DNA of 64,000 nucleotides from Citrobacter braakii (GTDB taxonomy: Bacteria; Pseudomonadota; Gammaproteobacteria; Enterobacterales; Enterobacteriaceae). Shown piece after piece: positions 14,047 to 26,369 of the stretch. Both the position numbers and the translations under genes were made by a program. The notes beneath the pieces were generated by a model, which was not told the DNA's origin, did no database searches, and saw only the letters and a list, made by a program, of their open reading frames with translations. Location of the stretch: contig NZ_NAEW01000002.1 in the NCBI RefSeq assembly GCF_002075345.1, positions 1-64,000 on the forward strand. The letters run 5' to 3'. How positions within the stretch are numbered: position 1 is the first letter of the stretch; every line of letters starts with the position of its first letter.

Positions 14047-15711
14047 TTATTTAAACTTACAATGAGTAGTTAAGAATGAATATATAGGGCTAACCGTCTG
14101 GTATTTAGAAATTCTATTGTCGTATCCATTATTTACTCTGTGCTCTCTATGCTTTGCTGTTGTAATTATAATTTTCTCCTTCGCTCTGGATAATGCAACA
14201 TAGATGGCGCAATCATTTTCAAACTTAGATTTATTATAGTTCCAAAATGCCTGATCCTCTAAGCCGATAAAAATAACTACTTTATATTCTAAACCCTTAC
14301 ATTTATGCACATTCATGACATGCACTGAGTTCTCAGCCTGAAACATTAAGGCTGCCTCAGAGAAAGTTTTCGTTACATCTATTGTGTAGCGTAAATGAAG
14401 TTCAAGACTGCGCCAAATCTGTCCCCAATATTCAGTAGACTTATACTGACTCCAGCGCCCAATCATTCTACTTTTGCCAAAAAAACTAATAATATCTTTA
14501 ATACAAAAAATCAATAAACCAGGATTAAATTCGTCCTCTAAAATTCTTTTTTTTGACGCAATATTATCCGACAGTGATTTAATAAGAGCATCTTCTTTCT
14601 CATTACCGCGCTCAACCCTGTGTACACTAAGATATAAATCACAAAGCTTAGTATAGCTTGATAACGAACGTGATGTAAAAACCTTAAACAGTGCAGAAAA
14701 TATTTGCCCTAATGGTTCTTTTAAAACATCCTGCAACTCCGACATTTCAAGATTGTTAATCCCTTTTGTCGTAAGCTTATCGCGTAGTTTTTTCGAATAT
14801 TGTTCTGACTGCTGTTTAGACAATACGCAAATCTCACTTTCTTTAATGCCAGATGCGATAAAGAATTCTATTTTATCAGCAATATCGTTTGCCTCATAAA
14901 TCTCATTATCATAGTGATGAATGGTACAATTATTGACAGGTCTTGTTATCGGTAAAAAATTAGTACTACCTTGTACAAAGTTAACAAAACACCTCAATAC
15001 TTCCTGAATTTCATCACTGGCTCTAAAATTTTGAACTAACAATTTCCTGATAGTATCAAATTCTTTTTCATAGTCTTCAAATACTGTTTTCCTAGCACCA
15101 GCCCAAAGCATGATGCTCTGGTTAATATCGCCAACAGCTAGCAATTGTACTCCTTTATCTTTAAAAAGAAGTTTAATCAACTCATACTGATCGGAGCGCG
15201 TATCTTGAAACTCGTCAATGAAAACATGTGAGTACGTTAAAGAAAACAGATCAACAATATCTGCTCTAGCTCTTAAAATATCTAAAGCCAGACGTCTTAT
15301 GAGATCAAATGACAACTTATCCTTACCGTTGCATTGCTTAGCGTTAAAAACTAAATCATAGCTATTATAAGGCCTTTGAGCCACAGGCAAGATATCTTTA
15401 AATCGGTCAACAATGCTCTTACAAAAAGCGTCAAAAGTATATGAATCAAAGCGATCGCTTTTTTGCCCACACCTTTTTATAACTCGCTCTTTTATATTCT
15501 CTTGCGCCTCTTTTTTATAAGAAAGACATAGTATGTGTTTAGGCCACATGCACTTACCCGTCTGTAATAAATAATTAGATTTCTGAGCCAAAAGTTCTGT
15601 TTTCCCCGCCCCGGCACCAGCGAGAACAGAAACAGATTGGTCACATAAGATAATATCCATCAATTCATTTGTCGGTGTAATACCTTCAGAAGGACTCCAT
15701 TGATTTATCAT
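14047..15711 (-). CDS. gajB: UvrD/PcrA-like helicase, GajB-like subunit of a Gabija-type defence system
   Basis: A 554-residue superfamily 1A helicase. Visible motifs: Walker A AGAGAGKTE (residues 32-40), DEFQDT (near 168), GDINQSI (near 197), QNFRAS (near 226), VHKCKGLE (near 482) and YVALSRAKEK (near 514). It starts in the last codons of the OLD-family nuclease gene (4-base overlap), the arrangement of Gabija, where GajA is an ATPase-TOPRIM nuclease and GajB a helicase/NTPase that senses DNA ends or NTP loss during phage attack. Both genes are markedly AT-rich compared with the host genes to the right. Solo repair helicases also fit the motifs, but the coupled partner argues for defence. 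Confidence 0.8.
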   Translation of the reverse strand: MINQWSPSEGITPTNELMDIILCDQSVSVLAGAGAGKTELLAQKSNYLLQTGKCMWPKHILCLSYKKEAQENIKERVIKRCGQKSDRFDSYTFDAFCKSIVDRFKDILPVAQRPYNSYDLVFNAKQCNGKDKLSFDLIRRLALDILRARADIVDLFSLTYSHVFIDEFQDTRSDQYELIKLLFKDKGVQLLAVGDINQSIMLWAGARKTVFEDYEKEFDTIRKLLVQNFRASDEIQEVLRCFVNFVQGSTNFLPITRPVNNCTIHHYDNEIYEANDIADKIEFFIASGIKESEICVLSKQQSEQYSKKLRDKLTTKGINNLEMSELQDVLKEPLGQIFSALFKVFTSRSLSSYTKLCDLYLSVHRVERGNEKEDALIKSLSDNIASKKRILEDEFNPGLLIFCIKDIISFFGKSRMIGRWSQYKSTEYWGQIWRSLELHLRYTIDVTKTFSEAALMFQAENSVHVMNVHKCKGLEYKVVIFIGLEDQAFWNYNKSKFENDCAIYVALSRAKEKIIITTAKHREHRVNNGYDNRISKYQTVSPIYSFLTTHCKFK

Positions 15712-17771
15712 TCAATAATCTCCGCTAGCATTTTTACTGTTTTTTCGGAAACCCTAATTAGCACAGGAGGTAATTTTTCTTTAATTTCATCCGAAGTGTA
15801 TTTTTTTTCAATTTTTGTGAACATTCTGACATGAGATGCCGGTTTGCTTTTATTCGATAAAAAACGATAGCGATACCACAGAAAATATTTGAGATAATCA
15901 GCGGAAAATCCGTAACGAACCCCGGAGTTACCTTTTTTCAACACTGCTTTTATTAATTCTTTTTGTGCTCTGAGATTATCTTGCTCTCCTTGTTCACCCT
16001 CCTCAACGTCTCCTTTCTCGATACTTCTAGGGCCAATTTCACCATACATTATATCTTTTTCACAGAAGATATCTGGAAATGCTTCAATCATTGCATAGTC
16101 AATATCTAAAGGAGAAGAAAAATATACATTGCATTTCTCTAGTTCATCAACAATATTTATTGTCGCACCATCTTCATAATGAATAGTGAATTTTGTAGGA
16201 TCTTGTTTATTATCCCATGATGGTATCGATTCAACTATATTTTTATTGATGTAAATGCTTCCACGCTCCTCAAACTCAGCTAATTGTTCAACAGCATATT
16301 TAATTCTTCCAAATCCACCACCATTTCTATCGATATCAAAATCTAGCAAAGTAATAAACGGTATCTGTAGTGATCTTAAAAGACGCCAAAAATGATTCAC
16401 ATGACGTCCACCAAGTGGAACAACTGATATAGAATGGCTGTCAATTTCTGTTGAATGCAGTTTAAGCACTTTAGGTATTATAACTTCCTCACTATCTCCC
16501 TCACCAAATATAACTAGTTTTGAAAAATAAATTTCTGGATAAGCTTTAACCGCCTCTTTGATAAACTTGGAAAGTTCATCATCTTTTTTAGGTAGGGATA
16601 ATTCACTCACCACGGTACTTTTCAAATAATGATCTAGCCTGAAATGACGTATTTGTTCAGGCTCTACTCGACTTAATATAGAGGATGAGTGGGATGAAAT
16701 TATAACTTGGCACAACTCATTACGACCATAGTCTTTAACTAATTTAATTATTCTACCTAAGTAATGAGGTGAAAGATGATTTTCTGGTTCCTCTAAAGAA
16801 ATCATGCTGAATATAGGCAATCTCATTTTTTCAGGATTAAAATTAGAAGTCTCTCCTGATGAAATAAATTTCCTTGTGTTTTTATCAATATCAAACATCG
16901 CTTTAATGAGAGAGAAATAAACCAGTGATTTTTGCCCATCGCTTAATCGGTCTACATTAACTGTATTTCCCACCTCATCTGGATTAAACTGAAGTTGAAT
17001 CAACTTAAGAATTTCATCAATATTAGCAACTGGAAAGTTAAGCGACGCTTGTGACAAATATCGTCCTTTGTAGATACTTCCCCAACTTTCGTTGATTGCT
17101 ACTGCAATCTCCGTAAGTGCAGAATTTTGCCTCGTTAATGCATTTAATTTGGATGCTTGCTCTTCTATTATTTTCTGACTTCCTCCTGCCCATTCTATAG
17201 CCTTTAGCAGGCGACCAAGAACAGCTTTAGATGAATATTTTAATTGTAACGAAGGATCCCTATTAGCTGGAACATAATTAACTTGGATTGCATTTCTTAC
17301 TGCAGCAGATAATCTTTGCTTACTGCTCTCCTCAACCACATCATCACTAGTACTAACTACCCAAGTATCTTCGTCAATATCTCCAATTGGATTTACTTCA
17401 AATGAAAGTTTGCCCTCGAGCCTTACTCTAAAAAGAATGCCCCCATCAGACTTATCAATAGTGAGATGTTCAATTAAAGGAGGAATTGAAATTTTTCCTT
17501 CCTTTGGCTTTGGGAAGCTAAACCAAGCTTCTATAATTAAGTTTCTATCCTTTTCCTCTTTTACTACATCCGCATTGTGAAAATCATTTATTGACAAACT
17601 ACGTAATGAATGATCCACTGAGAACAATTTATTAAGTGCTTCCATCGCTGAACTTTTACCAGTTCCGTTATGACCGATGAACGTTGTTAATTCATGTTCA
17701 AAATGAATCGTTTGAGGATTTTCGTTGGAAATACTTTTAAAACCGGAGATAAAAATTTTCTTAAGTTGCAT
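15708..17771 (-). CDS. gajA: OLD-family ATPase-TOPRIM nuclease, GajA-like subunit of a Gabija-type defence system
   Basis: A 687-residue overcoming-lysogenization-defect nuclease. The N-terminal ABC-type ATPase shows Walker A GHNGTGKS (33-40), signature LSDGQKS (276-282) and Walker B ISLEEPENHL (324-333) with the switch histidine region SSHSSS (359-364). The C-terminal TOPRIM domain shows FGEGDSEEV (422-430) and DFDIDRNGG (477-485). A tail of about 200 residues follows, so it is longer than the described Bacillus GajA (about 580). A helicase gene overlaps its 3' end, which defines class 2 OLD/Gabija. It lies between int and the icd attachment site, where e14 carries the exclusion gene lit. 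Confidence 0.8.
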   Translation of the reverse strand: MQLKKIFISGFKSISNENPQTIHFEHELTTFIGHNGTGKSSAMEALNKLFSVDHSLRSLSINDFHNADVVKEEKDRNLIIEAWFSFPKPKEGKISIPPLIEHLTIDKSDGGILFRVRLEGKLSFEVNPIGDIDEDTWVVSTSDDVVEESSKQRLSAAVRNAIQVNYVPANRDPSLQLKYSSKAVLGRLLKAIEWAGGSQKIIEEQASKLNALTRQNSALTEIAVAINESWGSIYKGRYLSQASLNFPVANIDEILKLIQLQFNPDEVGNTVNVDRLSDGQKSLVYFSLIKAMFDIDKNTRKFISSGETSNFNPEKMRLPIFSMISLEEPENHLSPHYLGRIIKLVKDYGRNELCQVIISSHSSSILSRVEPEQIRHFRLDHYLKSTVVSELSLPKKDDELSKFIKEAVKAYPEIYFSKLVIFGEGDSEEVIIPKVLKLHSTEIDSHSISVVPLGGRHVNHFWRLLRSLQIPFITLLDFDIDRNGGGFGRIKYAVEQLAEFEERGSIYINKNIVESIPSWDNKQDPTKFTIHYEDGATINIVDELEKCNVYFSSPLDIDYAMIEAFPDIFCEKDIMYGEIGPRSIEKGDVEEGEQGEQDNLRAQKELIKAVLKKGNSGVRYGFSADYLKYFLWYRYRFLSNKSKPASHVRMFTKIEKKYTSDEIKEKLPPVLIRVSEKTVKMLAEIIE

Positions 17772-18164
17772 ACATCATTCCTTTTTATACAAACACTCAA
17801 TCCTGAAACACATTATTTCATCATATTGTTTTTATTTTTAGTTGCAATAATTGAATACAACTAGTGAACAAAAAAGGAAAAATTCTAAACGCTCATCACA
17901 TAAAATTTCAACGAAGTGTTGCCTACAATCTCTCTATGCAACCCATTCATCCCACATAGTGGACTGAGCGACGATATAAATAATTTTTAAAGTATAGGGG
18001 TAATGTAAGATTAACTAGAATAAGTGACCGATTTAGCATTGATCAGACATAAATATTAGTAAACGTTCAGCAATAATAACCATAAACAGCTGAGGTATGC
18101 CTGATTGTAACCTGGTAATAGAACTGCCATTTGACCGACCAGCCTCCCCCAAACTACCAGGGGG

Positions 18165-18197
18165 TTTTGATAACTTGTTTTGATAAAATTTTGATAA
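18165..18197 (+). repeat. three direct TTTTGATAA repeats, candidate integrase arm sites
   Basis: Exact TTTTGATAA copies begin at 18165, 18178 and 18189 (13 and 11 bases apart), about one helical turn, 70-100 bases from the icd stop codon. Regularly spaced direct repeats beside an att core are typical of integrase arm-type binding sites. Confidence 0.45.
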
Positions 18198-18210
18198 CCG
18201 TTAGCAGACT

Positions 18211-18243
18211 AACAAAAAACAACGGGCGTGTTATACGCCCGTT
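18211..18243 (-). terminator. intrinsic terminator of icd
   Basis: Minus strand: ACGGGCGT/ACGCCCGT-type stem (18222-18242) with a short loop, followed by TTGTTTTTTGTT, 24 bases after the icd stop codon. Confidence 0.8.
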
Positions 18244-18266
18244 ACAGTTTTTAACACATGTGGAAA

Positions 18267-19517
18267 TTACATGTTTTCGATGATCGCGTCACCAAACTCT
18301 GAACATTTCAGCAGCTTAGCGCCGTCCATCAGACGTTCGAAATCATAGGTTACGGTCTTGGCGTTGATTGCGCCTTCCATACCTTTAACAATCAGGTCAG
18401 CCGCTTCAACCCAACCCATGTGGCGCAGCATCATTTCAGCGGACAGAATAATGGAACCTGGGTTCACTTTATCCTGACCTGCATACTTCGGTGCAGTACC
18501 GTGGGTTGCTTCGAACAGCGCACATTCGTCACCGATGTTCGCGCCCGGTGCGATACCAATACCACCAACCTGTGCGGCCAGCGCATCGGAGATGTAGTCG
18601 CCGTTCAGGTTCATACAGGCAATCACATCATATTCAGCCGGACGCAGCAGGATCTGTTGCAGGAACGCATCGGCGATAACATCCTTAACCACGATCTCTT
18701 TACCGGTTTTCGGGTTCTTGATTTTCACCCATGGACCGCCGTCGATCAGTTCACCACCGAATTCTTCACGCGCTAACTGGTAGCCCCAGTCTTTGAACGC
18801 GCCTTCGGTGAATTTCATGATGTTACCTTTGTGTACCAGGGTAACAGAATCACGATCGTTAGCGATGGCGTATTCGATCGCCGCACGAACCAGACGTTTA
18901 GTCCCTTCTTCAGAACACGGTTTGATACCAATACCGCAATGCTCCGGGAAGCGGATTTTCTTCACGCCCATCTCTTCGCGCAGGAATTTAATCACTTTCT
19001 CGGCATCTGCAGAGTCCGCTTTCCATTCGATACCTGCGTAGATATCTTCGGAGTTTTCACGGAAGATGACCATGTCGGTCAGTTCAGGGTGCTTAACCGG
19101 GCTAGGCGTGCCCTGGTAATAACGCACCGGGCGCAGGCAGACATACAGGTCAAGTTCCTGACGCAGGGCAACGTTCAGAGAGCGAATACCGCCGCCAACT
19201 GGGGTGGTCAGTGGGCCTTTGATGGCAACACGATATTCACGAATCAGATCAAGGGTTTCAGCAGGCAGCCAGACGTCCTGGCCATAAACCTGAGTGGATT
19301 TCTCGCCGGTGTAGATTTCCATCCAGGAGATTTTACGCTCGCCTTTATAGGCTTTCTCGACAGCAGCATCGACAACTTTGATCATCGGTGGGGTTACATC
19401 AACGCCGATACCGTCGCCTTCAATGAACGGGATAATCGGATTTTCAGGAACGTTGAGTTTGCCGTTTTGCAGGGTGATCTTCTTACCTTCCGCCGGAACA
19501 ACTACTTTGCTTTCCAT
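18267..19517 (-). CDS. icd: isocitrate dehydrogenase (NADP+)
   Basis: A 416-residue TCA-cycle enzyme, the same length as E. coli Icd. The phosphorylatable Ser113 (GIRSLNVAL) used by AceK to divert carbon to the glyoxylate shunt is present, as are substrate arginines in CLRPVRYY and the metal-binding DAF and [11 protein letters not shown] region. The 3' end serves as the attachment site for e14-type phages. The frame is intact to the usual FGDAIIENM end, meaning the prophage supplied or preserved the coding end. Divergent from rluE across 202 bases. Confidence 0.97.
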   Translation of the reverse strand: MESKVVVPAEGKKITLQNGKLNVPENPIIPFIEGDGIGVDVTPPMIKVVDAAVEKAYKGERKISWMEIYTGEKSTQVYGQDVWLPAETLDLIREYRVAIKGPLTTPVGGGIRSLNVALRQELDLYVCLRPVRYYQGTPSPVKHPELTDMVIFRENSEDIYAGIEWKADSADAEKVIKFLREEMGVKKIRFPEHCGIGIKPCSEEGTKRLVRAAIEYAIANDRDSVTLVHKGNIMKFTEGAFKDWGYQLAREEFGGELIDGGPWVKIKNPKTGKEIVVKDVIADAFLQQILLRPAEYDVIACMNLNGDYISDALAAQVGGIGIAPGANIGDECALFEATHGTAPKYAGQDKVNPGSIILSAEMMLRHMGWVEAADLIVKGMEGAINAKTVTYDFERLMDGAKLLKCSEFGDAIIENM

Positions 19518-19719
19518 TCACCTCTCCTTCGAGCGCTTCTGGTTCTGCTCGTCTGTCATCGCGCTGCATGTGCGTTTGCGTCCTGCTGCACGAATGCGTT
19601 AGAGCAATTTTTTGTTAATGTTTTGTAATGAGCATGTCAATACTACCCTAATGTTCGTCGCCATGAAAGACACTCGTTCTTAGGCTATAATGCGGCAATT
19701 GATATAATCTGAAAATACC

Positions 19720-20343
19720 ATGCAAAAAACTTCTTTTAGAAATCACCGGGTTGAGCGATTCAGCTCACGACAAGTCACCAGGCAGCGTAAAGAAAACCAG
19801 CCAAAACGCGTGGTTTTGTTCAATAAACCCTACGATGTTTTGCCACAATTTACTGACGAGGCGGGCAGAAGCACGTTAAAAGATTTTATTCCCGTGCCGG
19901 GAATCTATGCTGCGGGCCGACTCGACCGGGACAGCGAAGGACTTTTGGTGCTGACCAATGACGGCGCGCTGCAGGCGCGGTTAACGCAACCCGGCAAGCG
20001 CACGGGGAAAATCTATTACGTCCAGGTCGAAGGCGAGCCGACAGCAGAAGCGCTGGATGCGCTGCGTACCGGGGTGACGCTCAATGATGGTCCCACGCTA
20101 CCCGCAGGTATTGAAATAGTAGAGGAACCCACCTGGCTGTGGCAGAGAAACCCGCCTATTCGGGAACGGAAAAATATCCCCACCCGTTGGCTGAAAGTAA
20201 CTTTATATGAAGGCCGTAACCGCCAGGTTCGTCGTATGACAGCGCATGTTGGCTTCCCGACGCTGCGCCTCATCCGCTATGCCATGGGAGATTACACGCT
20301 GGAAAATCTCGCCAACGGTCAATGGCGGGATGCAACTAACTGA
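19720..20343 (+). CDS. rluE: 23S rRNA pseudouridine(2457) synthase
   Basis: A 207-residue RsuA-family pseudouridine synthase. The catalytic Asp is in [18 protein letters not shown] (near residue 69), and [14 protein letters not shown] is the conserved C-terminal motif. E. coli RluE modifies U2457 of 23S rRNA. No S4 domain is present, as in RluE. Its stop precedes nudJ by 13 bases; order and orientation match E. coli. Confidence 0.95.
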   Translation: MQKTSFRNHRVERFSSRQVTRQRKENQPKRVVLFNKPYDVLPQFTDEAGRSTLKDFIPVPGIYAAGRLDRDSEGLLVLTNDGALQARLTQPGKRTGKIYYVQVEGEPTAEALDALRTGVTLNDGPTLPAGIEIVEEPTWLWQRNPPIRERKNIPTRWLKVTLYEGRNRQVRRMTAHVGFPTLRLIRYAMGDYTLENLANGQWRDATN

Positions 20344-20356
20344 ATAAGGAACAGGT

Positions 20357-20818
20357 ATGTTCAAACCGCACGTCACGGTCGCCTGCATTGTGCATGCAGA
20401 AGATAAGTTCTTAGTCGTTGAGGAAACAATCAATGGCAAAGCCCTGTGGAATCAACCTGCAGGACATCTGGAAGCGGATGAAACCCTGGTGCAAGCCGCC
20501 GCTCGCGAACTGTGGGAAGAGACGGGCATCAAAGCGCAGCCGCAGCACTTCATCCGGATGCATCAATGGATTGCGCCGGACAAAACGCCCTTTTTACGTT
20601 TTCTGTTTTCTATCGAGCTTGCCAATATGTGCGCTACTGAACCTCATGACAGCGATATAGATTGCTGTCGCTGGGTCAGCGCAGAAGAGGTTCTCTCAGC
20701 GCCAAATCTGCGTTCACCGTTGGTTGCGGAGAGTATTCGTTGCTATCAGAGCGGACATCGCTACCCGCTGGCGATGATCGGCGAATTTAACTGGCCGTTT
20801 ACAGAGGGTGTCAAGTAA
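20357..20818 (+). CDS. nudJ: Nudix hydrolase NudJ
   Basis: A 153-residue Nudix enzyme; the Nudix box [20 protein letters not shown] lies near residues 37-56. E. coli NudJ (YmfB) acts on HMP-PP, thiamine pyrophosphate and nucleoside di/triphosphates. It is placed between rluE and mnmA as in E. coli, and the stop is close to the mnmA leader, suggesting cotranscription. Confidence 0.93.
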   Translation: MFKPHVTVACIVHAEDKFLVVEETINGKALWNQPAGHLEADETLVQAAARELWEETGIKAQPQHFIRMHQWIAPDKTPFLRFLFSIELANMCATEPHDSDIDCCRWVSAEEVLSAPNLRSPLVAESIRCYQSGHRYPLAMIGEFNWPFTEGVK

Positions 20819-20871
20819 GGGGCTGCGTGCTAGAATATGCCGCCTTGAAGTTCAATGTCGTGAGTATTCCT

Positions 20872-21978
20872 ATGTCTGAAAGCCCAAAAAAAGTGATCGT
20901 CGGCATGTCCGGCGGTGTCGATTCCTCCGTTTCTGCCTGGCTGTTGCAACAACAGGGTTATCAGGTAGAAGGCCTGTTCATGAAGAACTGGGAAGAGGAC
21001 GATGGCGAGGAATATTGCACAGCGGCCGCCGATCTTGCAGATGCGCAGGCTGTCTGTGACAAACTCGGCATTGAACTGCATACCGTCAACTTTGCTGCAG
21101 AATACTGGGACAACGTCTTTGAACTGTTCCTTGAAGAGTACAAAGCGGGCCGTACGCCAAACCCCGATATTCTGTGCAATAAAGAAATCAAGTTTAAAGC
21201 CTTCCTCGAGTTTGCCGCCGAAGATTTAGGTGCCGATTATATCGCCACCGGTCACTACGTGCGCCGCGCCGACGTCGACGGCAAAAGCCGCCTGCTGCGT
21301 GGACTTGATGGCAATAAAGACCAGAGCTATTTCCTCTACACGCTCGGTCACGAACAAATCGCGCAAAGCCTGTTCCCGGTCGGCGAACTGGAAAAACCGC
21401 AGGTGCGTAAAATTGCCGAAGATCTCGGTCTGATTACGGCCAAGAAAAAAGATTCAACCGGTATCTGCTTCATCGGCGAACGTAAGTTCCGCGAGTTTCT
21501 CGGTCGTTACCTGCCCGCTCAGCCTGGCAAAATCATCACCGTTGATGGCGAAGAGATTGGCCAGCATCAGGGGCTGATGTACCACACGCTGGGTCAGCGT
21601 AAAGGTCTGGGCATTGGCGGGACGAAAGAAGGCACGGAAGATCCGTGGTACGTGGTGGATAAAGATGTCGAGAACAACATTCTGGTTGTTGCTCAGGGTC
21701 ATGAACACCCGCGTCTGATGTCCGTTGGCCTGGTGGCGCAACAGCTGCACTGGGTCGATCGCGAACCGTTCACCGGCACAATGCGCTGCACGGTGAAAAC
21801 CCGCTATCGTCAGACCGACATTCCGTGCACCGTTAAGGCGCTGGATGCTGAACGTATTGAAGTCATTTTCGACGAGCCAGTCGCGGCGGTAACGCCGGGT
21901 CAGTCGGCTGTCTTTTACAATGGCGAAGTGTGCCTCGGCGGCGGCATTATCGAACAACGATTGCCTCTGCCGGTATAA
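20872..21978 (+). CDS. mnmA: tRNA-specific 2-thiouridylase MnmA
   Basis: A 368-residue enzyme, identical in length to the E. coli protein, that thiolates U34 of tRNA Lys, Glu and Gln. The PP-loop [10 protein letters not shown] lies at residues 11-20. The catalytic cysteines are in [12 protein letters not shown] (near 102) and [11 protein letters not shown] (near 199). I placed the start at MSESPKK; an upstream GTG at 20827 would add 15 unconserved residues. Part of the rluE-nudJ-mnmA-hflD-purB series. Confidence 0.97.
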   Translation: MSESPKKVIVGMSGGVDSSVSAWLLQQQGYQVEGLFMKNWEEDDGEEYCTAAADLADAQAVCDKLGIELHTVNFAAEYWDNVFELFLEEYKAGRTPNPDILCNKEIKFKAFLEFAAEDLGADYIATGHYVRRADVDGKSRLLRGLDGNKDQSYFLYTLGHEQIAQSLFPVGELEKPQVRKIAEDLGLITAKKKDSTGICFIGERKFREFLGRYLPAQPGKIITVDGEEIGQHQGLMYHTLGQRKGLGIGGTKEGTEDPWYVVDKDVENNILVVAQGHEHPRLMSVGLVAQQLHWVDREPFTGTMRCTVKTRYRQTDIPCTVKALDAERIEVIFDEPVAAVTPGQSAVFYNGEVCLGGGIIEQRLPLPV

Positions 21979-22012
21979 TTACTTACACATCTAATACAAG
22001 GAAGCAGTGAAC

Positions 22013-22654
22013 GTGGCAAAGAATTATTATGACATCACCCTCGCTCTGGCAGGCATTTGTCAGTCGGCACGCCTGGTGCAGGAACTGGCGCACCAGGGGC
22101 ATTGTGATGCCGATGCATTGCACGTTTCACTGAACAGTGTCATCGACATGAATCCCAGCTCTACGCTGGGCGTGTTTGGCGGTAGCGAGGCCAACCTGCG
22201 TTTAGGTCTGGAAACGATGCTCGGCGTGCTCAACGCCAGCAGTCGTCAGGGGCTGAACGCGGAACTCACCCGCTACACGTTAAGCCTGATGGTGCTGGAG
22301 CGTAAGCTGTCAGCCGCTAAAGGCGCTATGGACACGCTGGGAGACCGCATCAACGGCTTGCAGCGCCAACTGGACCATTTTGATTTGCAGTCAGAAACGT
22401 TGATGAGTGCGATGGCAGGCATTTATGTTGACGTCATCAGCCCACTCGGCCCACGTATTCAGGTTACGGGCTCCCCGGCCATCCTTCAGAGCCCACAGGT
22501 TCAGGCTAAAGTACGCGCTTCCCTGCTGGCTGGCATTCGCGCTGCCGTGCTCTGGCATCAGGTTGGTGGAGGCCGTCTGCAACTCATGTTTTCTCGTAAT
22601 CGCCTGACGACTCAGGCTAAACAAATTCTTGCTCATTTAACCCCGGAGTTGTGA
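22013..22654 (+). CDS. hflD: HflD, lysogenization regulator / membrane-associated protein
   Basis: A 213-residue helical protein matching E. coli HflD throughout ([17 protein letters not shown] at the start, [16 protein letters not shown] at the end). In E. coli it binds lambda CII and lowers lysogenization. The start is the GTG at 22013, as in E. coli; a GTG at 22007 would add two residues. It ends 3 bases before purB, with which it is cotranscribed in E. coli. Confidence 0.95.
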   Translation: MAKNYYDITLALAGICQSARLVQELAHQGHCDADALHVSLNSVIDMNPSSTLGVFGGSEANLRLGLETMLGVLNASSRQGLNAELTRYTLSLMVLERKLSAAKGAMDTLGDRINGLQRQLDHFDLQSETLMSAMAGIYVDVISPLGPRIQVTGSPAILQSPQVQAKVRASLLAGIRAAVLWHQVGGGRLQLMFSRNRLTTQAKQILAHLTPEL

Positions 22655-24028
<1,374 letters not shown>

Positions 24029-24036
24029 TCTGTTTT

Positions 24037-24078
24037 ACGCCTGTCAGGCCTGCATCATATCGTAGGCCTGCCAGGCGT
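24037..24078. repeat. palindromic (BIME/REP-like) element at the purB-ruvB junction
   Basis: An imperfect inverted repeat, CGCCTGTCAGGCCTGC against GTAGGCCTGCCAGGCG, lies between the convergent 3' ends of purB and ruvB. It can act as a bidirectional terminator or mRNA stabiliser. It lies exactly at the join between two loci that are far apart in E. coli. Confidence 0.65.
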
Positions 24079-24102
24079 AGCGCCATTAGGGATTATTGGA
24101 TC

Positions 24103-25116
<1,014 letters not shown>

Positions 25117-25121
25117 TTACC

Positions 25122-25733
25122 TCACAATGCCGCGCGAAGCGCTTCACGAATCAGGGTTTCACTGCTGGCATCAGGGCGAGCAATTTTGCTCACCATGCGG
25201 CTGGCTTCCTGTGGTTTATAGCCTAACGCCACCAGCGCAGCAACCGCTTCCTGCTCGGCGTCATCCGTTGCAGGACTGGCTGGAGAGGTCAGGACCAGGT
25301 CCGCCGCCGGCGTGAAGAGATCGCCATGCAGGCCTTTAAAGCGGTCTTTCATTTCCACAATCAAACGCTCTGCGGTTTTCTTACCTATGCCCGGTAATTT
25401 CACCAGCGCGCCAAGCTCTTCGCGCTCAACGGCATTAACGAACTGCTGTGCAGACATACCGGAGAGGATCGCCAGCGCCAGCTTCGGCCCCACGCCATTG
25501 GTTTTGATTAACTCTTTAAACAGCGTGCGTTCTTGTTTGTTGTTAAAACCATATAGCAGTTGAGCGTCTTCACGCACCACAAAATGGGTGAAGATAATCG
25601 CTTCCTGCCCGGCTTCCGGCAACTCGTAGAAACAGGTCATCGGCATATGGACTTCATAGCCTACTCCGCCGGTTTCCAGAAGGACCAGCGGGGGTTGTTT
25701 TTCAAGAATGATGCCTCTGAGTCTGCCTATCAC
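25122..25733 (-). CDS. ruvA: Holliday junction DNA helicase subunit RuvA
   Basis: A 203-residue junction-binding protein with an N-terminal OB fold ([15 protein letters not shown]), two helix-hairpin-helix motifs ([13 protein letters not shown] and [16 protein letters not shown]) and the C-terminal RuvB-contact domain ([16 protein letters not shown]). A LexA box lies about 55 bases upstream (25786-25801), so ruvAB should be SOS-induced. Confidence 0.97.
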   Translation of the reverse strand: MIGRLRGIILEKQPPLVLLETGGVGYEVHMPMTCFYELPEAGQEAIIFTHFVVREDAQLLYGFNNKQERTLFKELIKTNGVGPKLALAILSGMSAQQFVNAVEREELGALVKLPGIGKKTAERLIVEMKDRFKGLHGDLFTPAADLVLTSPASPATDDAEQEAVAALVALGYKPQEASRMVSKIARPDASSETLIREALRAAL

Positions 25734-25775
25734 GTGACGCTCCTGCGTTAAGGGCTAAAAGGTAATGCGCTATCA

Positions 25776-25803
25776 TAAAAAAAGGCTGGATAGATATCCA
25801 GCC
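25776..25803 (-). promoter_or_regulatory. LexA (SOS) box of ruvAB, also a likely ruvC terminator hairpin
   Basis: CTGGATATCTATCCAG (25786-25801 on the minus strand) fits CTG-N10-CAG and matches the known E. coli ruvA SOS box. It is embedded in a longer palindrome AGGCTGG...CCAGCCT followed by eight T, so the same DNA can end transcription from ruvC. E. coli has yebB between ruvC and ruvA; that gene is absent here. Confidence 0.85.
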
Positions 25804-25813
25804 TCATTTATCA

Positions 25814-26335
25814 CTAACGTAACCGACCTCGCGCCAGATTCAGCCGCGACTCGCTCATTTGCATGGCGTTCTGGCTGACGTGGCAATGGGTAATAGCAAT
25901 CGCCAGCGCATCCGCGGCATCCGCCTGCGGATTTGCCGGGAGTTTTAGCAGCGTGCGCACCATATGCTGAACCTGGCTTTTTTCCGCGCTGCCGATACCT
26001 ACCACGGTCTGTTTTACCTGGCGGGCCGCGTATTCAAAAACCGGAAGATCCTGATTGGTAGCCGCAACGATCGCCACGCCGCGCGCCTGCCCCAGCTTTA
26101 GCGCCGAGTCGGCATTCTTCGCCATAAAGACCTGCTCAATGGCAAAATAGTCGGGCTGGAACTGGGTGATGATTTCCGTCACGCCCGCATAAATCAACTT
26201 CAGACGTGATGGAAGATCGTCGACTTTGGTGCGAATGCAGCCGCTACCGAGGTAGGTCAGCTGTCTGCCGACCTGACGGATTACGCCATAACCGGTGATG
26301 CGCGACCCCGGGTCAATGCCGAGAATGATAGACAT
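25814..26335 (-). CDS. ruvC: crossover junction endodeoxyribonuclease RuvC
   Basis: A 173-residue Holliday-junction resolvase. The acidic active site is visible: Asp7 in LGIDPGSR, Glu in [11 protein letters not shown] (near 66) and the Asp pair in [16 protein letters not shown] (near 138-141). The start is [10 protein letters not shown]; one extra in-frame ATG directly precedes it. Cotranscribed with yebC upstream (34-base gap), separate from ruvAB. Confidence 0.97.
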   Translation of the reverse strand: MSIILGIDPGSRITGYGVIRQVGRQLTYLGSGCIRTKVDDLPSRLKLIYAGVTEIITQFQPDYFAIEQVFMAKNADSALKLGQARGVAIVAATNQDLPVFEYAARQVKQTVVGIGSAEKSQVQHMVRTLLKLPANPQADAADALAIAITHCHVSQNAMQMSESRLNLARGRLR

Positions 26336-26369
26336 CACGCATCTCCTGTTAGTTTATGGCTTAACCACA

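Larger units (their letters stand above)
17772..18266. other. prophage-icd intergenic region, attachment-site flank
   Basis: 495 AT-rich bases with no gene. It should hold the gajA promoter (left part), three TTTTGATAA repeats (18165-18197), a GC hairpin CCCCC..GGGGG followed by TTTT at about 18146-18168, and the icd terminator. In e14 and phage 21 the crossover occurs inside the 3' end of icd, so the attL/attR core should lie within about the last 200 bases of icd (18270-18470). The second att copy is outside the window. Confidence 0.5.

Noticed and set aside
14047..17771. Reading the nuclease-helicase pair as host RecF/UvrD-type repair genes
   Set aside because: Overlapping genes, AT-rich composition, a TOPRIM OLD architecture and a location inside the prophage fit a mobile defence pair better than housekeeping repair.
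18267..19517. Possible disruption of icd by prophage integration
   Set aside because: The frame and the C-terminal residues are complete and followed by the normal terminator; e14-type elements restore the icd end on insertion.
18831..19628. A 265-codon + strand frame opposite icd
   Set aside because: It is fully antisense to the unmistakable icd gene; the long frame is a by-product of icd codon use, with no family signal.
24037..24078. The purB-ruvB spacer examined for insertion-sequence ends
   Set aside because: Only a REP-type palindrome is present; no transposase fragment or target duplication is visible.
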